Below are positions 18,036-28,499 of a stretch of 64,000 bases of DNA, in pieces; positions within the stretch are counted from its first letter, which is position 1; each line of letters opens with the position of its first letter. The notes under the pieces are model-generated. The model was not told the DNA's origin and did not search any database. It saw nothing but the letters and a program-made list of their open reading frames with translations. The translations under genes were made by a program, and so were the position numbers. Origin of the DNA: GCA-2728135 sp002728135 (GTDB lineage: Bacteria > Pseudomonadota > Alphaproteobacteria > UBA828). The DNA lies in the NCBI GenBank assembly GCA_963997635.1, contig CAXEND010000011.1, positions 14,059 to 78,058 of the forward strand. The letters run 5' to 3'.

Positions 18036-19331
18036 ATGTATCGGAGTAAAACTGACCAAATACTAGCTAGGTTGATGGAATTACACCCAAAAACGATTGA
18101 TCTAAGCCTCGGACGTATCAAAAGGCTTCTTTCTCTGCTGGGAAATCCTGAAAAAAAACTTCCTCCTATTGTTCATGTGGCTGGAACTAATGGAAAAGGC
18201 AGTGTGGTAGCGATGTTGAATGCCATTATGCGTTGTAGTGGATATAGGACTCATACCTATACTTCACCACATCTAATAAATTTCAATGAGCGTATTACTA
18301 TATGTGGAAAAAAAATAGATAACGACGAATTAGCGAATATTTTAGATGAATGCGAACAAATAAATGCCGGCGAACCAATTACTTTTTTTGAGATAACAAC
18401 AGCTGCAGCCTTTGTTGCTTTTAGCAGAACTAAGGCAGATGTTTTAATTTTAGAGGTAGGTTTAGGAGGCAGACTAGACGCAACAAATGTTATAACCCCG
18501 TTGTTAACTGCGATTACAAGCATTTCACTAGATCACTCACAATTTTTAGGTAATACAATTTCTAAAATTGCAAAAGAAAAAGCTGGTATATTAAAAAATA
18601 AAGTTCCTGCTATCATTGGTTCCCAAACTTTGGAAAGCCTTAAAGTAATTGAGGCTCACGCAAAACAGACCAATGCCTCTCTTTTACGTTCTGGTTATGA
18701 ATGGAATATTAATGTCACTGATTCTGGAACAGTATATAATGATGAAAGTTTGAATCTTTTACTTCCTCGGCCAATACTTAATGGAATACATCAGGTTGAA
18801 AATGCAGGTATAGCGGTTTGTGCGGCATTGTATCTCTCTAAGAATAATTTTTCAAAAATCGATGCAGAAACTATTGCAAATGGACTTGAGTCAACAGTTT
18901 GGAATGGAAGGTTGCAGCAGATCTTTTGGTCAGGTTTATCCACTAATTGGGAAGTTTGGCTTGATGGTGGCCATAATCCCGGTGCAAAAGATGCTCTCTG
19001 TTATCATATAGATAATTGGGACGGGCGCCCATTGCATTTAATCGTAGGAATGATGGATACGAAAGATGTAAAGAATTTTGTAGTTCCCCTTGCAAAACGT
19101 GCCTTGAGTATAACTGCTGTTTCTATTCCTGATCAGAATTCTTCAATCGAACCCAGAAAAATTCTTTCACTTATTGACTCATCAAAAACTACCACACGTC
19201 TTTCTTCAGACGTAATGTCAGCAATAACTGAAATACAGACTGAAAATAAGAGAGTTGCTGGTCGTATATTGGTATGTGGTTCGTTGTACTTAGTAGGTTC
19301 AGTAATTGAAACGATCACGACACATCAATAG
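18036..19331 (+). CDS. folC: Bifunctional folylpolyglutamate synthase / dihydrofolate synthase
   Basis: Adds glutamate to dihydropteroate and to tetrahydrofolates; 431 residues, a Mur-ligase-like ATPase. The P-loop is VAGTNGKGSVVAMLNAIMR near residue 50, followed by THTYTSPHLINFNERI, EVGLGGRLDATNVI, SLDHSQFLG with conserved His, KAGIL and the C-terminal DGGHNPGA. It follows accD by 23 bases and ends the plus-strand run, convergent with trxA. Whether both activities are present cannot be told from motifs alone. Confidence 0.96.
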   Translation: MYRSKTDQILARLMELHPKTIDLSLGRIKRLLSLLGNPEKKLPPIVHVAGTNGKGSVVAMLNAIMRCSGYRTHTYTSPHLINFNERITICGKKIDNDELANILDECEQINAGEPITFFEITTAAAFVAFSRTKADVLILEVGLGGRLDATNVITPLLTAITSISLDHSQFLGNTISKIAKEKAGILKNKVPAIIGSQTLESLKVIEAHAKQTNASLLRSGYEWNINVTDSGTVYNDESLNLLLPRPILNGIHQVENAGIAVCAALYLSKNNFSKIDAETIANGLESTVWNGRLQQIFWSGLSTNWEVWLDGGHNPGAKDALCYHIDNWDGRPLHLIVGMMDTKDVKNFVVPLAKRALSITAVSIPDQNSSIEPRKILSLIDSSKTTTRLSSDVMSAITEIQTENKRVAGRILVCGSLYLVGSVIETITTHQ

Positions 19332-19343
19332 ATAAACCTTGTA

Positions 19344-19664
19344 TTATGTGCTAGCTTCAATCCATTCCTTTAGTTTAGATTTGGGTAATGCTCCTACTTT
19401 CATGGAGGCCAATTCTCCTTGATTGAAAATAAGCAATGTAGGTATTGAGCGTACACCATATTTAGCCGGTGTAGAGGGGTTAGAATCTACATCAATTTTT
19501 ACTATCAATATACTTTCATCCATCTCAACTGAAATTTCTTCAAGTGCTGGTGCTATTTGACGACAGGGCCCACACCATTCAGCCCAGAAGTCCACTAGCA
19601 CGGGTTTATTTGCTTTAATAACTTTTTCTTCAAAGTCAGCGTCTGTTGCTTGCAATATAGACAT
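19344..19664 (-). CDS. trxA: Thioredoxin
   Basis: General disulfide reductase of the cytoplasm; 106 residues with the active site WAEWCGPCRQIAP near residue 32, the cis-Pro loop RSIPTLLIF and no signal peptide. Length and motifs are those of TrxA. It is the last gene of the long minus-strand block, 51 bases after addA, and ends convergently 12 bases from folC. Adjacency of trxA to addA is common in Alphaproteobacteria. Confidence 0.97.
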   Translation of the reverse strand: MSILQATDADFEEKVIKANKPVLVDFWAEWCGPCRQIAPALEEISVEMDESILIVKIDVDSNPSTPAKYGVRSIPTLLIFNQGELASMKVGALPKSKLKEWIEAST

Positions 19665-19715
19665 ATTAAACTCCTAGATTCACTTCTATAAACTTATGTT
19701 CGACAACAACAGTCG

Positions 19716-22700
19716 TCAAGGTGCATATAGATCAAGAATTTCTGGGCTTAACCAAATCAATTCAGAGTTTTCAATAAATAGAAGTCCACATTCAATAGAA
19801 TATTCAGGCAATGCAATTGCAGTAGCTATTTTGTAAGCAGCCATTTGAGATAAATACTTTTCAGATATGTTTTTTTCATCTGTGGGAGGTTCAATATCTG
19901 TTTTATAATCTATAATTCTAACGATATCATTTTTGATTATAATTCTATCAATCTTGCCTAAAATGTATTGGCTACCTATTAAAGCACCAAGAGAAACTTC
20001 AGAAACACTTTTTGAATCAAATAAATAGGCAAAATTGGGATTATCTAAAATCCTCAATACAGATTTTACCATTTTTTTTTGGTCATTAATTGGAATTGTT
20101 GGAGAAATTGAATTTAGCCACCTAAAAGCAGTTTTTTCACGGGTTGTCTTTGATTCATTAGGCATAAATTCAAGTAATTTGTGAACAATTTTTCCACGGT
20201 CACGTGCGGTTCTCCTTGTTTTTTCAAGTGGACTAATTTGATCATTAACTTTGTATGCTATACTGGATGGATTTATTGTTTCATGAGAGATATTTTGCAC
20301 AGAGCTAAATTTGACTTTGGGAACATTATCAAACTCTTGTGATAATTTTTCTGTGTAATTTTCATTGAATTCATCCTTTATTTGAGGACATTCAAAACGA
20401 GTATAACCAATCCCAACTGAATAACCGTTCCGATTTTTTAGATCCTTGAAGCCATCATATATAATGTCATACCAAGATTCTTTGATTGATTCTTTTTTTC
20501 CTTCTATGCCACAGATATATAACCTATCTTCTGCTCTTGTCATTGCGACATAAAGAAGACGACGATATTCCTCTTTTTGTTTTTCAAAATTGTTTAATCT
20601 TTCTTTTAAAAAAGCTTTTGGATCATTTACTTTTTGTCCTGGCCATATTGGCACCTCACAATCAACACCATCTTTTAGCCATAGAAGTTTAGGGCGATGT
20701 GCAGGTTTTCTTGTGGCATCAGCAAGAAATACAACTGGTGCTTCTAAACCTTTAGCTCCGTGAACAGTCATAATTCTAACTTTGCCAGAATCTCTTTCCA
20801 TATCTCTTTTTACTTCGGTTTTTCCAGCCTGTATCCAACTAAGAAATAATTGTAAAGACGGCGGGTGATCACTCTGAAACTCATGTGCTAGTTTTAAAAA
20901 CTCATTTAAGGGATCATCAACTTCTTCTCCAAGCCTTCTAATAAGCTTTGATTTTCCATCGTAAAACATTAGCAACTCAGAAAAAAATTCATATGGAGGA
21001 AGTGTATTTCCCTTAAGTAATATGTTATTCAAATATTCTTTGGTCTGAGAAAATATCTCTTTTTCATCTGAAAGATCACAAATCCTATCCCACAGTTTTA
21101 CCGATCCCCTATCATAAGCGAGCTCAAAAAGCTCTTCCTCTGATAAGCCAATAAATGGGCTTTTAAGAACATTTGCCAAATTAAGATCGTCTTTGGGAAA
21201 AATTACAAAATTAGCAATTGCAATTAAATCCATAATTGCTAGTTGATCTAACAAAACCATTCGATCTACACCAGCTACTGGAACATCAAATGTCTTAAGT
21301 GCTTTAACTAAATAATCAACTAAAATACTTCTTTGTTGTACTAAAATCATTATGTCTTTTGGCAGTAATCTTCTATTATGGGAAAATAACCATGCTTCAT
21401 TGTCTTTTGGGTTAGGAGTTGTAAGCCAAAAAGAAATACGTTTTGCAATTTTTGAAGCTAATATTGCTGACGGATCTTCAAGAGTTTCTTGATGTATTGG
21501 TGGTGACCATTTATCGTTACTTGTGGTTTTATTTCTGGTTTGGGTTTTTTCCCAAATTTCAACAAGTCCAGACTCACCTTTCCGAACAGTTTGAGTTAAG
21601 ATACTCTTTTTTTTATTTGTTACACCTTTCAATATGTCTGGTTGATTAAAAGTTGAGTGAATTAATTCCATAATTGGAACTGTTGATCTGAAACATAAAT
21701 CTAAGGATATTTCAGACCATTTAAATTCTGCACATTTCGATTTCTCGCTCAGGTGTGATTGCATTGACTGCATTATAAGTGGATCAGCACCTTGAAAACT
21801 AAATATTGATTGTTTCTCATCACCAACGACAAAAATTGATTTTTTGGTGGATGTAGTTTCGGTGTTAATGAAATATTCATTAGCTAAGTTTATTATTATA
21901 TCCCACTGAATTTGGCTCACATCTTGTGCTTCATCAACTAAGATATGATCTGTTCCACCGTCTAATTTATATAATACCCATAATGCCAATTTGGGATCAG
22001 TCAAAAGATTGTTAGTCATATGAATTTGATCATTATAATCTAGAATTCCAGACTTAGATTTTTCTAGATCATAAGCTTCGATCATATGTGAACTGAGGTA
22101 GATGATTGCTTTAGCACGCTCAAAGGCCCGTATAGATTTTATTTTTTCAAGAAATTCGCGAGCCCGATTTTGTTCCTTATAAAATATTTCAGCCAAATCT
22201 GGGTGTATGTTTAGAAATCTTTTCCCAGGTAAATATGCAAGATCTGTTCCAGATTGAGTAAAAAAACTCCTTGCATAATTCTGTGCTGTTTGGATACGAC
22301 TTTCAGAGTCGCAATTAAGCCATAAACTAGCTTTAAATGCCCAGATTTTTTCTATTTTGCTACCTTCACTAAAAATTTTCGTAGTTTTTAAAAGTTTATT
22401 TAAATCAGAATTTTTTACTATTGAAAATTCACGTGCTAGAGATATTTCTGAGTCAGTAGATGATATCTGTAATTTTTTGGATAAAGCATCAAATATGTTG
22501 CTAAAACTTTTGTAATGTAAAAAACATTTTTCTAATCGTTTTCTGGATGCAATAATTTCATCAATAATTTTCTCAAATTCTAATTCTGATGCATTTGCAC
22601 TAATAATAGCTACTGAGTTGCTAAAATCTTGATCATCTTCACTTCTGGCTTTGGATAATATCTTAGATTTTGCAGAAAGAAGTAATTCAGTCTGTATCTG

Positions 22701-23138
22701 TTCATCGGCAATTTTGAATTCGGGAGAAATTCCAGCCTCTATAGGAAACCGCCGCAAAATTGATTGGCAAAATCCATGTATGGTTTCAGTTTTAATTCCT
22801 TCTGACGAATCTAGAACAATAGATAACATATTTTTTGCATTTACTAGAGTTTCCCGATTGGGTTTAGTTCCAGTAAGTTCAGTAATTGATTGAGATAATT
22901 TTTGGATGGGCATGGTTTCCCATATACCCAATTGATTATTTAACCGAATTGACATTTCAGCTGCAGCAGCTTTAGTAAAAGTCAAACATAAAATTTTTTC
23001 AGGTTGAGTCCCAGAAAGAAGAAGCCTTAACACCCTATTTACTAGCACACGTGTTTTGCCAGTTCCTGCAGAGGCTGATAGCCATACGGAAGACTTTGGA
23101 TCAGAGGCAAGCGTTTGATTCTTAGTCATTCTCATCAC
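19716..23138 (-). CDS. addA: Double-strand break repair helicase-nuclease AddA
   Basis: UvrD-like helicase with a C-terminal nuclease. With AddB it processes double-strand ends for RecA, doing the job of RecBCD. The protein is about 1140 residues. Walker A SASAGTGKT lies at residues 21-29. Other helicase motifs are LVDEAQDVSQIQW, GDEKQSIFSFQGADP, VRIMTVHGAKGLEAPVVFL and LLYVAMTRAEDRLYI. The nuclease motif DYKTD is near residue 1077. The first codon is GTG at 23138, with in-frame ATGs at 23135 and 23129; all overlap the end of addB, so translation is coupled. Confidence 0.95.
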   Translation of the reverse strand: MMRMTKNQTLASDPKSSVWLSASAGTGKTRVLVNRVLRLLLSGTQPEKILCLTFTKAAAAEMSIRLNNQLGIWETMPIQKLSQSITELTGTKPNRETLVNAKNMLSIVLDSSEGIKTETIHGFCQSILRRFPIEAGISPEFKIADEQIQTELLLSAKSKILSKARSEDDQDFSNSVAIISANASELEFEKIIDEIIASRKRLEKCFLHYKSFSNIFDALSKKLQISSTDSEISLAREFSIVKNSDLNKLLKTTKIFSEGSKIEKIWAFKASLWLNCDSESRIQTAQNYARSFFTQSGTDLAYLPGKRFLNIHPDLAEIFYKEQNRAREFLEKIKSIRAFERAKAIIYLSSHMIEAYDLEKSKSGILDYNDQIHMTNNLLTDPKLALWVLYKLDGGTDHILVDEAQDVSQIQWDIIINLANEYFINTETTSTKKSIFVVGDEKQSIFSFQGADPLIMQSMQSHLSEKSKCAEFKWSEISLDLCFRSTVPIMELIHSTFNQPDILKGVTNKKKSILTQTVRKGESGLVEIWEKTQTRNKTTSNDKWSPPIHQETLEDPSAILASKIAKRISFWLTTPNPKDNEAWLFSHNRRLLPKDIMILVQQRSILVDYLVKALKTFDVPVAGVDRMVLLDQLAIMDLIAIANFVIFPKDDLNLANVLKSPFIGLSEEELFELAYDRGSVKLWDRICDLSDEKEIFSQTKEYLNNILLKGNTLPPYEFFSELLMFYDGKSKLIRRLGEEVDDPLNEFLKLAHEFQSDHPPSLQLFLSWIQAGKTEVKRDMERDSGKVRIMTVHGAKGLEAPVVFLADATRKPAHRPKLLWLKDGVDCEVPIWPGQKVNDPKAFLKERLNNFEKQKEEYRRLLYVAMTRAEDRLYICGIEGKKESIKESWYDIIYDGFKDLKNRNGYSVGIGYTRFECPQIKDEFNENYTEKLSQEFDNVPKVKFSSVQNISHETINPSSIAYKVNDQISPLEKTRRTARDRGKIVHKLLEFMPNESKTTREKTAFRWLNSISPTIPINDQKKMVKSVLRILDNPNFAYLFDSKSVSEVSLGALIGSQYILGKIDRIIIKNDIVRIIDYKTDIEPPTDEKNISEKYLSQMAAYKIATAIALPEYSIECGLLFIENSELIWLSPEILDLYAP

Positions 23139-26100
23139 TCTTATTTACTTTTATGGACCATTCATTTATACGCGATAAATGTGTATAGTCGCTCCATATA
23201 GCTGACCAGTTGTGGCGTGGCTGAGCTAAATAAGGGGTTTCAAATTTATCGAATGTATCTATTAAAGTTTCTAAGTTTTGTAATGTCTGGGTGATTAATT
23301 CTTTAATTCCGTCATTTATTTTTGTAATTTCTCCAGCTGGCTCGCCCCCCGAAAGCCGCCAATAAGCAAGTTCGCTAACAGAAGTATTAGATATATTAGC
23401 AAAACCTCCTGCCTCTGCTATGAGAGCCTCTAAAAAAAGCTGAGGTGCTTTTCCCTCGCGCATTTCTCTAATGCTTGGTGTCCTTCCAGTTTTGTAATCT
23501 ATAATTGACAAAGTTCCATCAGGCATTTTGTCAATACGATCAGCTTTTCCAGTGATATGAAATATTCCTCCAGGACGTGCTATTTTAAAGTCTCCAAGAA
23601 GTTCGCTTCCTAGGGTATTTACTTTAAATTGACGGTTAATCTCATTTTTTACAAACCACTTAGCTATTCTTTCAAACCTAGGCCACCAAAGACCTAACTT
23701 TGCTAGTTCAAGATCTTTAGATTTAAAAACTTGCTGTCCAATAATGATTAATTTTTCGTATGAATCATCCGAAAAATTTGATGAATTATTTTTTAGAAAT
23801 GTATCCAATATCTCATGAATAATATTACCTTTGTCAGCATTGCTTATACTAAGATTAATGGGTTCCATTGGACGAAGTCGAAGAATATGTTTAGCGTAAA
23901 TGCTATATGGGTCCTTCATCCAGCGTTCAACTTCTGTTACCGAGAGTTTTCTAGGCCTAGAGTCTAATGGAGGTATCGGGCTAGGTGGAGAAATCGGAGA
24001 AAAATTACCCACAGACTTTTGTTGTTCATGGTATATACTCTTCCAATATTCCCCTTTTTCTTTCGGTAATACCGAAGAATTTTTTTCCAGGAGATTTATT
24101 ATTCTTAAAAACCATCTTGAAGGTATAGTAGGTCCATCATTATTTTTTTGTGATCTGGTAATCATTACTTGCTCAGTGGAGGCTGCTTGAACAAAGTCAT
24201 GTGCTGATAATCCGATACGTTTTTCAGGAGAAGCTAAACCAAATGCCTCTCGCATTGGACGATTCATCCAGGGGTCATTCTTTGGTTTTAGTGGCCAAGT
24301 TCCTTCGTTGAGACCTCCTATAATTACTATATCTGATTTTTGTAATCTGGCTTCTAAGGGACTCCAAATAAAAAAATTATTTTGATTCTCAAACTTGGGC
24401 CTGATCATGTGCTGTTTTATAAGTGAGTTGAATATTGATATATAGTCCGTGCCATTAATCTTTCCTATTGAATCTCCATGCTCAAGAAGTTCCTCTAAAA
24501 ATAAAGCTAGTTCCTTTCCGGCTATTGAACCAAATAATAAGTTTGATCCATCGGAATCATAATTACTTGCTAGCCATTCAGAAGCTCTAATATGAGTGCA
24601 TAAAATCTTAAAGAAATCTTCTTTTTCACTAACTAAAATATCACTGCACGTTTTTAATATATTAAAAATACCCTTTGTCCATAACTGCATTTCTTTGTCT
24701 GGAAAATAATCCGTAGGTAAATTTTTTAAGGCAAAAAATCCAGATATAGGTTGCACTTTACGTAAATAGCAAGCTTCGAACTCTTGAGTGAATTCTCTAA
24801 ACTTTTCTGGTATTATGCCCCCTGATGCTAATGGATGCTTTAATGCTGCTAAAAGATCTACGGTGCCAAGGTCTTTAATGAAAAATTTAGAAGTTAATTG
24901 AAGAAGTGACCCCTCAAGGGTCTGGTTGATTGGTTTTCCGGCAGAATCATCGACTGTTATATTCCACTTTGTAAGTTCTACTGCTACCTGGTGAGCAAGT
25001 TGTCTATCTGCAGTGATCAATGCAATTGTTTTTAACCTTCTATTTTTTAATCTCCCTGATTTAGCTTTATTACCACTTGTCGAAATTTCGTCTAAAGCTG
25101 CTCGCATTCTTAAAGCGATTAAACCTGCTTCTTCACGTGTATCAGCACATTCTACTATTGTAATATTTTTAATTGCATCATGATCTAATTGAAAATTTGG
25201 TATAGCATTGTTTGTTTTAGGTGGTTTTAGGGCCTCTGAGAGCATTTTTGATCGCGATGAATTATGATTAAAACATAATGCTGTTGGCCAAGTTTTTACG
25301 TTAGATCGTTTAATAGAGAGTCGTTTAAGAAGAGTTTTTAAAGTGAATTGTGGATGGCTGGGAGTTATAGATTCCCAATTGTTAGAACTTAATTCTTTAT
25401 CGAGGCCTGGGAGTAATATCATGCCATTAGGTAGATATGAAACTGTTTTCATAAGTCTGGCCACAGCCGGTATGGAACCTGTAGAACCAGCAATTATTAT
25501 TGGATTTTGAGGTTTAGATTTTTCCCAAAAATCACAAATATGATGAATTGCAAGATTTCGTCTTGTAACAGTATCAATAAGACCTTCTTCAGAAAGAATA
25601 TCTGGCCAAGCATTTGTTACAATGTCTAAAAATCTGATAGTGTTTTGCCAATGATGTGCAAACTCATGTGGGGCTAAATCCTTTAGCTTTGAAAAGCTTA
25701 CTTCTTCTATTTCAGCACTATCAATTAATTTAGTTAATTCATCTGCTAATCGCATTACATTTTCTATTGACCATGTGCTGGTTTTCTCAACACTAATTTT
25801 TGTATTGTTTATACTCCAAGCCTTAATTAATTTAGCTAAAAGCAACTGGCGGCGAATGGGGGAAATGGCACGTGGTAAGTTCCGATGTATTATTGTCTCT
25901 AAATTCCCAAATTCTGGATCATTATTTTCTATGTCTCCAATAGGAAAAATTTTTGGCAATAACAAACTTGATCGGTTACTCAAGCGAATAAAGTTTTCCT
26001 CTAGAGAGCGACAAGCTCTTCTTGTGGGCAATAATATTATTATATTGTTTAGCCAAAGAGGGTCTTTTCTATCAATGTTAAATATCTTTTCTGAATATAT

Positions 26101-26178
26101 GCCAGATATAAGAGCTTCGATAAATGGAACCGAGGCTGGCATATTATATATAGATGGTCCACGCTTCTCTGTGGTCAT
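23122..26178 (-). CDS. addB: Double-strand break repair protein AddB
   Basis: Partner of AddA, 1018 residues: an inactivated helicase-like scaffold with a C-terminal RecB-type nuclease. The N-terminus has the degraded ATPase region NNIIILLPTRRACRSLEENF. The middle carries IVIIGGLNEGTWP. The nuclease domain has GNIIHEILD and GKADRIDKMPDGTLSIIDYKTG near residue 900. Length fits the alphaproteobacterial AddB type. It overlaps murU by four bases at its start and addA at its end, forming a tight operon. Confidence 0.94.
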   Translation of the reverse strand: MTTEKRGPSIYNMPASVPFIEALISGIYSEKIFNIDRKDPLWLNNIIILLPTRRACRSLEENFIRLSNRSSLLLPKIFPIGDIENNDPEFGNLETIIHRNLPRAISPIRRQLLLAKLIKAWSINNTKISVEKTSTWSIENVMRLADELTKLIDSAEIEEVSFSKLKDLAPHEFAHHWQNTIRFLDIVTNAWPDILSEEGLIDTVTRRNLAIHHICDFWEKSKPQNPIIIAGSTGSIPAVARLMKTVSYLPNGMILLPGLDKELSSNNWESITPSHPQFTLKTLLKRLSIKRSNVKTWPTALCFNHNSSRSKMLSEALKPPKTNNAIPNFQLDHDAIKNITIVECADTREEAGLIALRMRAALDEISTSGNKAKSGRLKNRRLKTIALITADRQLAHQVAVELTKWNITVDDSAGKPINQTLEGSLLQLTSKFFIKDLGTVDLLAALKHPLASGGIIPEKFREFTQEFEACYLRKVQPISGFFALKNLPTDYFPDKEMQLWTKGIFNILKTCSDILVSEKEDFFKILCTHIRASEWLASNYDSDGSNLLFGSIAGKELALFLEELLEHGDSIGKINGTDYISIFNSLIKQHMIRPKFENQNNFFIWSPLEARLQKSDIVIIGGLNEGTWPLKPKNDPWMNRPMREAFGLASPEKRIGLSAHDFVQAASTEQVMITRSQKNNDGPTIPSRWFLRIINLLEKNSSVLPKEKGEYWKSIYHEQQKSVGNFSPISPPSPIPPLDSRPRKLSVTEVERWMKDPYSIYAKHILRLRPMEPINLSISNADKGNIIHEILDTFLKNNSSNFSDDSYEKLIIIGQQVFKSKDLELAKLGLWWPRFERIAKWFVKNEINRQFKVNTLGSELLGDFKIARPGGIFHITGKADRIDKMPDGTLSIIDYKTGRTPSIREMREGKAPQLFLEALIAEAGGFANISNTSVSELAYWRLSGGEPAGEITKINDGIKELITQTLQNLETLIDTFDKFETPYLAQPRHNWSAIWSDYTHLSRINEWSIKVNKSDEND

Positions 26179-26990
26179 ATATATTTCCGACTAAAAACGT
26201 TTTTTTCCGCTAATCTTAGTCCATCTGGTGATCCTACATGATACCATGTTTCATCACAATTAATGGCATAAAGTCGCTCGTTAGCAATAGCATCATCATA
26301 ATGAAAATTGAGTGAATAGGAACCATCAGGTGCATTATTAAAAATTTTGGGGGAAAGGATTTGTATGCCAGTAAACACAAATGATGCTTTAAGATCATTA
26401 TCAACCAATCTTTTAGCCCTATAAGCTATATTATTTTTTATTACCGATTTACTATCACCATAAGATTTTTGGTATTCTAAATTGAAATCTCCGGAACCAT
26501 TATAGCCCTTAACATTTGTGAGGGGGCAAACTAAAAGTAACACATCCATTAAACTGTTATCCCAGACCTCAGCTAAATATGAGAGTGGGTTGAAGGATTC
26601 TCTCCCGAAAATAGAATCACTATTGATTACAAAAAAAGGTCCGTGCCCTAACTCATATATTGCATTCTTAACTCCACCACCTGTTTCAAGGCGATCTATT
26701 TCATGAATTGTTTTGATATTAGTCTTATGTGAACTTTTATTACTTGGGTTTGTAAGAGATATTATTCTTGGTGATTGCAAATAGTTTTTAATTAAATCTG
26801 CCTTGTAGTGGGTATTAACTATTAATTTTTTTATTCCAAATTCAACAACATATGTAATTGAATATTCAATCAAAGGTCTACCGCAAACCTGAATTAGTGG
26901 CTTAGGCATTCCATTACTTACACTTCTGATTCTTTCACCTAAACCAGCAGCTAAAATCATTGCTGAGCATATCTGATAATTTTTTTCCAT
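26175..26990 (-). CDS. murU: MurU-like N-acetylmuramate alpha-1-phosphate uridylyltransferase
   Basis: Sugar-phosphate nucleotidyltransferase of 271 residues. The signature AMILAAGLGERIRSVSNGMPKPLIQVCGRPLIEYSI lies at the N-terminus, with LETGGGVKNAIYELG and FVINSDSIFG. It lies directly after an AmgK-like kinase. That pairing is known in Pseudomonas and Caulobacter relatives, where it makes UDP-MurNAc from recycled MurNAc and bypasses de novo synthesis. The specific substrate is inferred from the pairing. It is part of the tsaE-amgK-murU-addB-addA operon and is 4 bases from amgK. Confidence 0.82.
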   Translation of the reverse strand: MEKNYQICSAMILAAGLGERIRSVSNGMPKPLIQVCGRPLIEYSITYVVEFGIKKLIVNTHYKADLIKNYLQSPRIISLTNPSNKSSHKTNIKTIHEIDRLETGGGVKNAIYELGHGPFFVINSDSIFGRESFNPLSYLAEVWDNSLMDVLLLVCPLTNVKGYNGSGDFNLEYQKSYGDSKSVIKNNIAYRAKRLVDNDLKASFVFTGIQILSPKIFNNAPDGSYSLNFHYDDAIANERLYAINCDETWYHVGSPDGLRLAEKNVFSRKYI

Positions 26991-26994
26991 TTAA

Positions 26995-27987
26995 CTAAGT
27001 TAAATTATTTCTAGAAGATGGTACAAACTCTAAAAGCCATTCCCGCAAACTTTCGAGTTTTGAATGTTTGGCGTGTTCAAACACATGTTCCCATACCAAA
27101 GGAATATATTTCTTATATTGTGGTTTGTTATCAATAATTGCTAGTTTTGAAAAAACCCCGATAATCCGAAAAGCTCTTTGTACGCCGACTGCTGCATAAG
27201 AAGCGTAGAACCTTAAGGGGTCAATATGGGTGTTTAATTCAAGATATTTATCAGTCATTTTTTTAGTTAAAATTTTATTCAACTTTATTCTAGCATCACA
27301 AGTTAATGACACTAAATCATATGATGCTGGTGCCTCAATTGCATCTTGAAAGTCTAATAACCCTATTTTTTTAAAAGACCTTCTATTTGAGAGCCACATT
27401 AAATTTCCAGCGTGATAATCCCTTAAAGAAAAAACGGATGGTATTTTCCAAGCTTCCAGCATGACTGGTTCCAGTGCTTTTGAGAATGAATTTTTTGCTA
27501 TGTCTATTTCATTCGAATTCGTAATTAATGAGTTATACCAAAATGAAAAGAATTCTGTAGCCTCATTAATTAGTCTTTTAGAGGTATATTTTTTAGTATT
27601 AATAGGTATATGCCCTTCCTGAATAATCTTTAATGTTTCAAGTGCATAGAAATACATTTCAGTCAATTCATTTTGATTAGGGTTATTTTGGGCCATTGAA
27701 TATATAGAGTTGTCGCCAAAATCTTCTAATAGTAAAAACCCTTTTTGTATATCTGCATAAAAAATTTCAGGTGCGCTAAGACCTAATTTTCTCAAATGTG
27801 AGTCAACCTTAATGAATGAATTAATTTTTTCCTTTTCAACTCTGGAATCCATAAGAATTGCGGTAGTTCCACTTTTATATATCCTGGTATAATTCCTGGT
27901 GGAAGCATCACCAACTAATGACTGAGTTTTTTCAGGTAACCAGTCATTTTTTTTAAGGAAACTTGTCCACTCTTCTGGGTTTTTCAT
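26995..27987 (-). CDS. amgK: AmgK-like N-acetylmuramate/N-acetylglucosamine kinase
   Basis: Aminoglycoside-phosphotransferase-fold kinase, 330 residues. Motifs are LVGDASTRNYTRI (nucleotide loop), LLLEDFGDNSIY, the catalytic-loop SLRDYHAGNLMWL and the metal-binding IGLLDFQDAIEAPASYDLVSL. This combination and the adjacency to a MurU-like gene match AmgK, the anomeric MurNAc/GlcNAc kinase of peptidoglycan recycling. It overlaps tsaE by four bases (ATGA type). An older annotation would be simply a phosphotransferase next to tsaE. Confidence 0.82.
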   Translation of the reverse strand: MKNPEEWTSFLKKNDWLPEKTQSLVGDASTRNYTRIYKSGTTAILMDSRVEKEKINSFIKVDSHLRKLGLSAPEIFYADIQKGFLLLEDFGDNSIYSMAQNNPNQNELTEMYFYALETLKIIQEGHIPINTKKYTSKRLINEATEFFSFWYNSLITNSNEIDIAKNSFSKALEPVMLEAWKIPSVFSLRDYHAGNLMWLSNRRSFKKIGLLDFQDAIEAPASYDLVSLTCDARIKLNKILTKKMTDKYLELNTHIDPLRFYASYAAVGVQRAFRIIGVFSKLAIIDNKPQYKKYIPLVWEHVFEHAKHSKLESLREWLLEFVPSSRNNLT

Positions 27988-28469
27988 ACGGTTGATATTT
28001 GGGATATAAGTATATCCCTAAGAATTTTTGAGCGGGGGCCATAATCATTTAGCGTTGCAATGCGTGCGTCAGGATTTTTTGAAAAATCCAGCCGTAAATT
28101 TAACCAGTCACCTAAAAAATCTGAAGGAAGTCTCTCGGGCCATTCAATTATTAAAAGATCGTGTCCTATTGCTTCAGGAAGCCCTAATTCATATACTTCT
28201 GATACATCATTTATTCTGTAGAGATCTAGATGCCAGATACTTCCTTTCGTGTTATTATTTATAGAATTTTCCTCGTAAATTTGTAATAATGTAAATGTTG
28301 GGCTGGGAACATCATCAACTTCACATCGTGCGTTAATAAATGCTCGAGCAAACGATGACTTTCCTGCACCAAGACTTCCAGATAAACCTATAATATCTCC
28401 AGATTTAGCATTGTTAGCAAAAGCCTCAGCTAGAGCAACCGTTTCTAATTCATTCTCTAGTACAATCAT
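27984..28469 (-). CDS. tsaE: tRNA threonylcarbamoyladenosine biosynthesis ATPase TsaE
   Basis: P-loop ATPase needed with TsaB, TsaC and TsaD for the t6A37 modification of ANN-decoding tRNAs; 161 residues. The Walker A is GLSGSLGAGKSSFARAF near residue 33. PSPTFTLLQIYE, the HLDLYRI motif and LLIIEWPERLP follow, all typical of TsaE. It lies 30 bases after ahcY and overlaps amgK. Confidence 0.95.
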   Translation of the reverse strand: MIVLENELETVALAEAFANNAKSGDIIGLSGSLGAGKSSFARAFINARCEVDDVPSPTFTLLQIYEENSINNNTKGSIWHLDLYRINDVSEVYELGLPEAIGHDLLIIEWPERLPSDFLGDWLNLRLDFSKNPDARIATLNDYGPRSKILRDILISQISTV

Positions 28470-28499
28470 TGATCGTAGATATTTTCGTTAAAGATTTTC

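Noticed and set aside
25775..26194. Plus-strand open frame over the addB start
   Set aside because: It is antisense to addB and has no recognisable motif.
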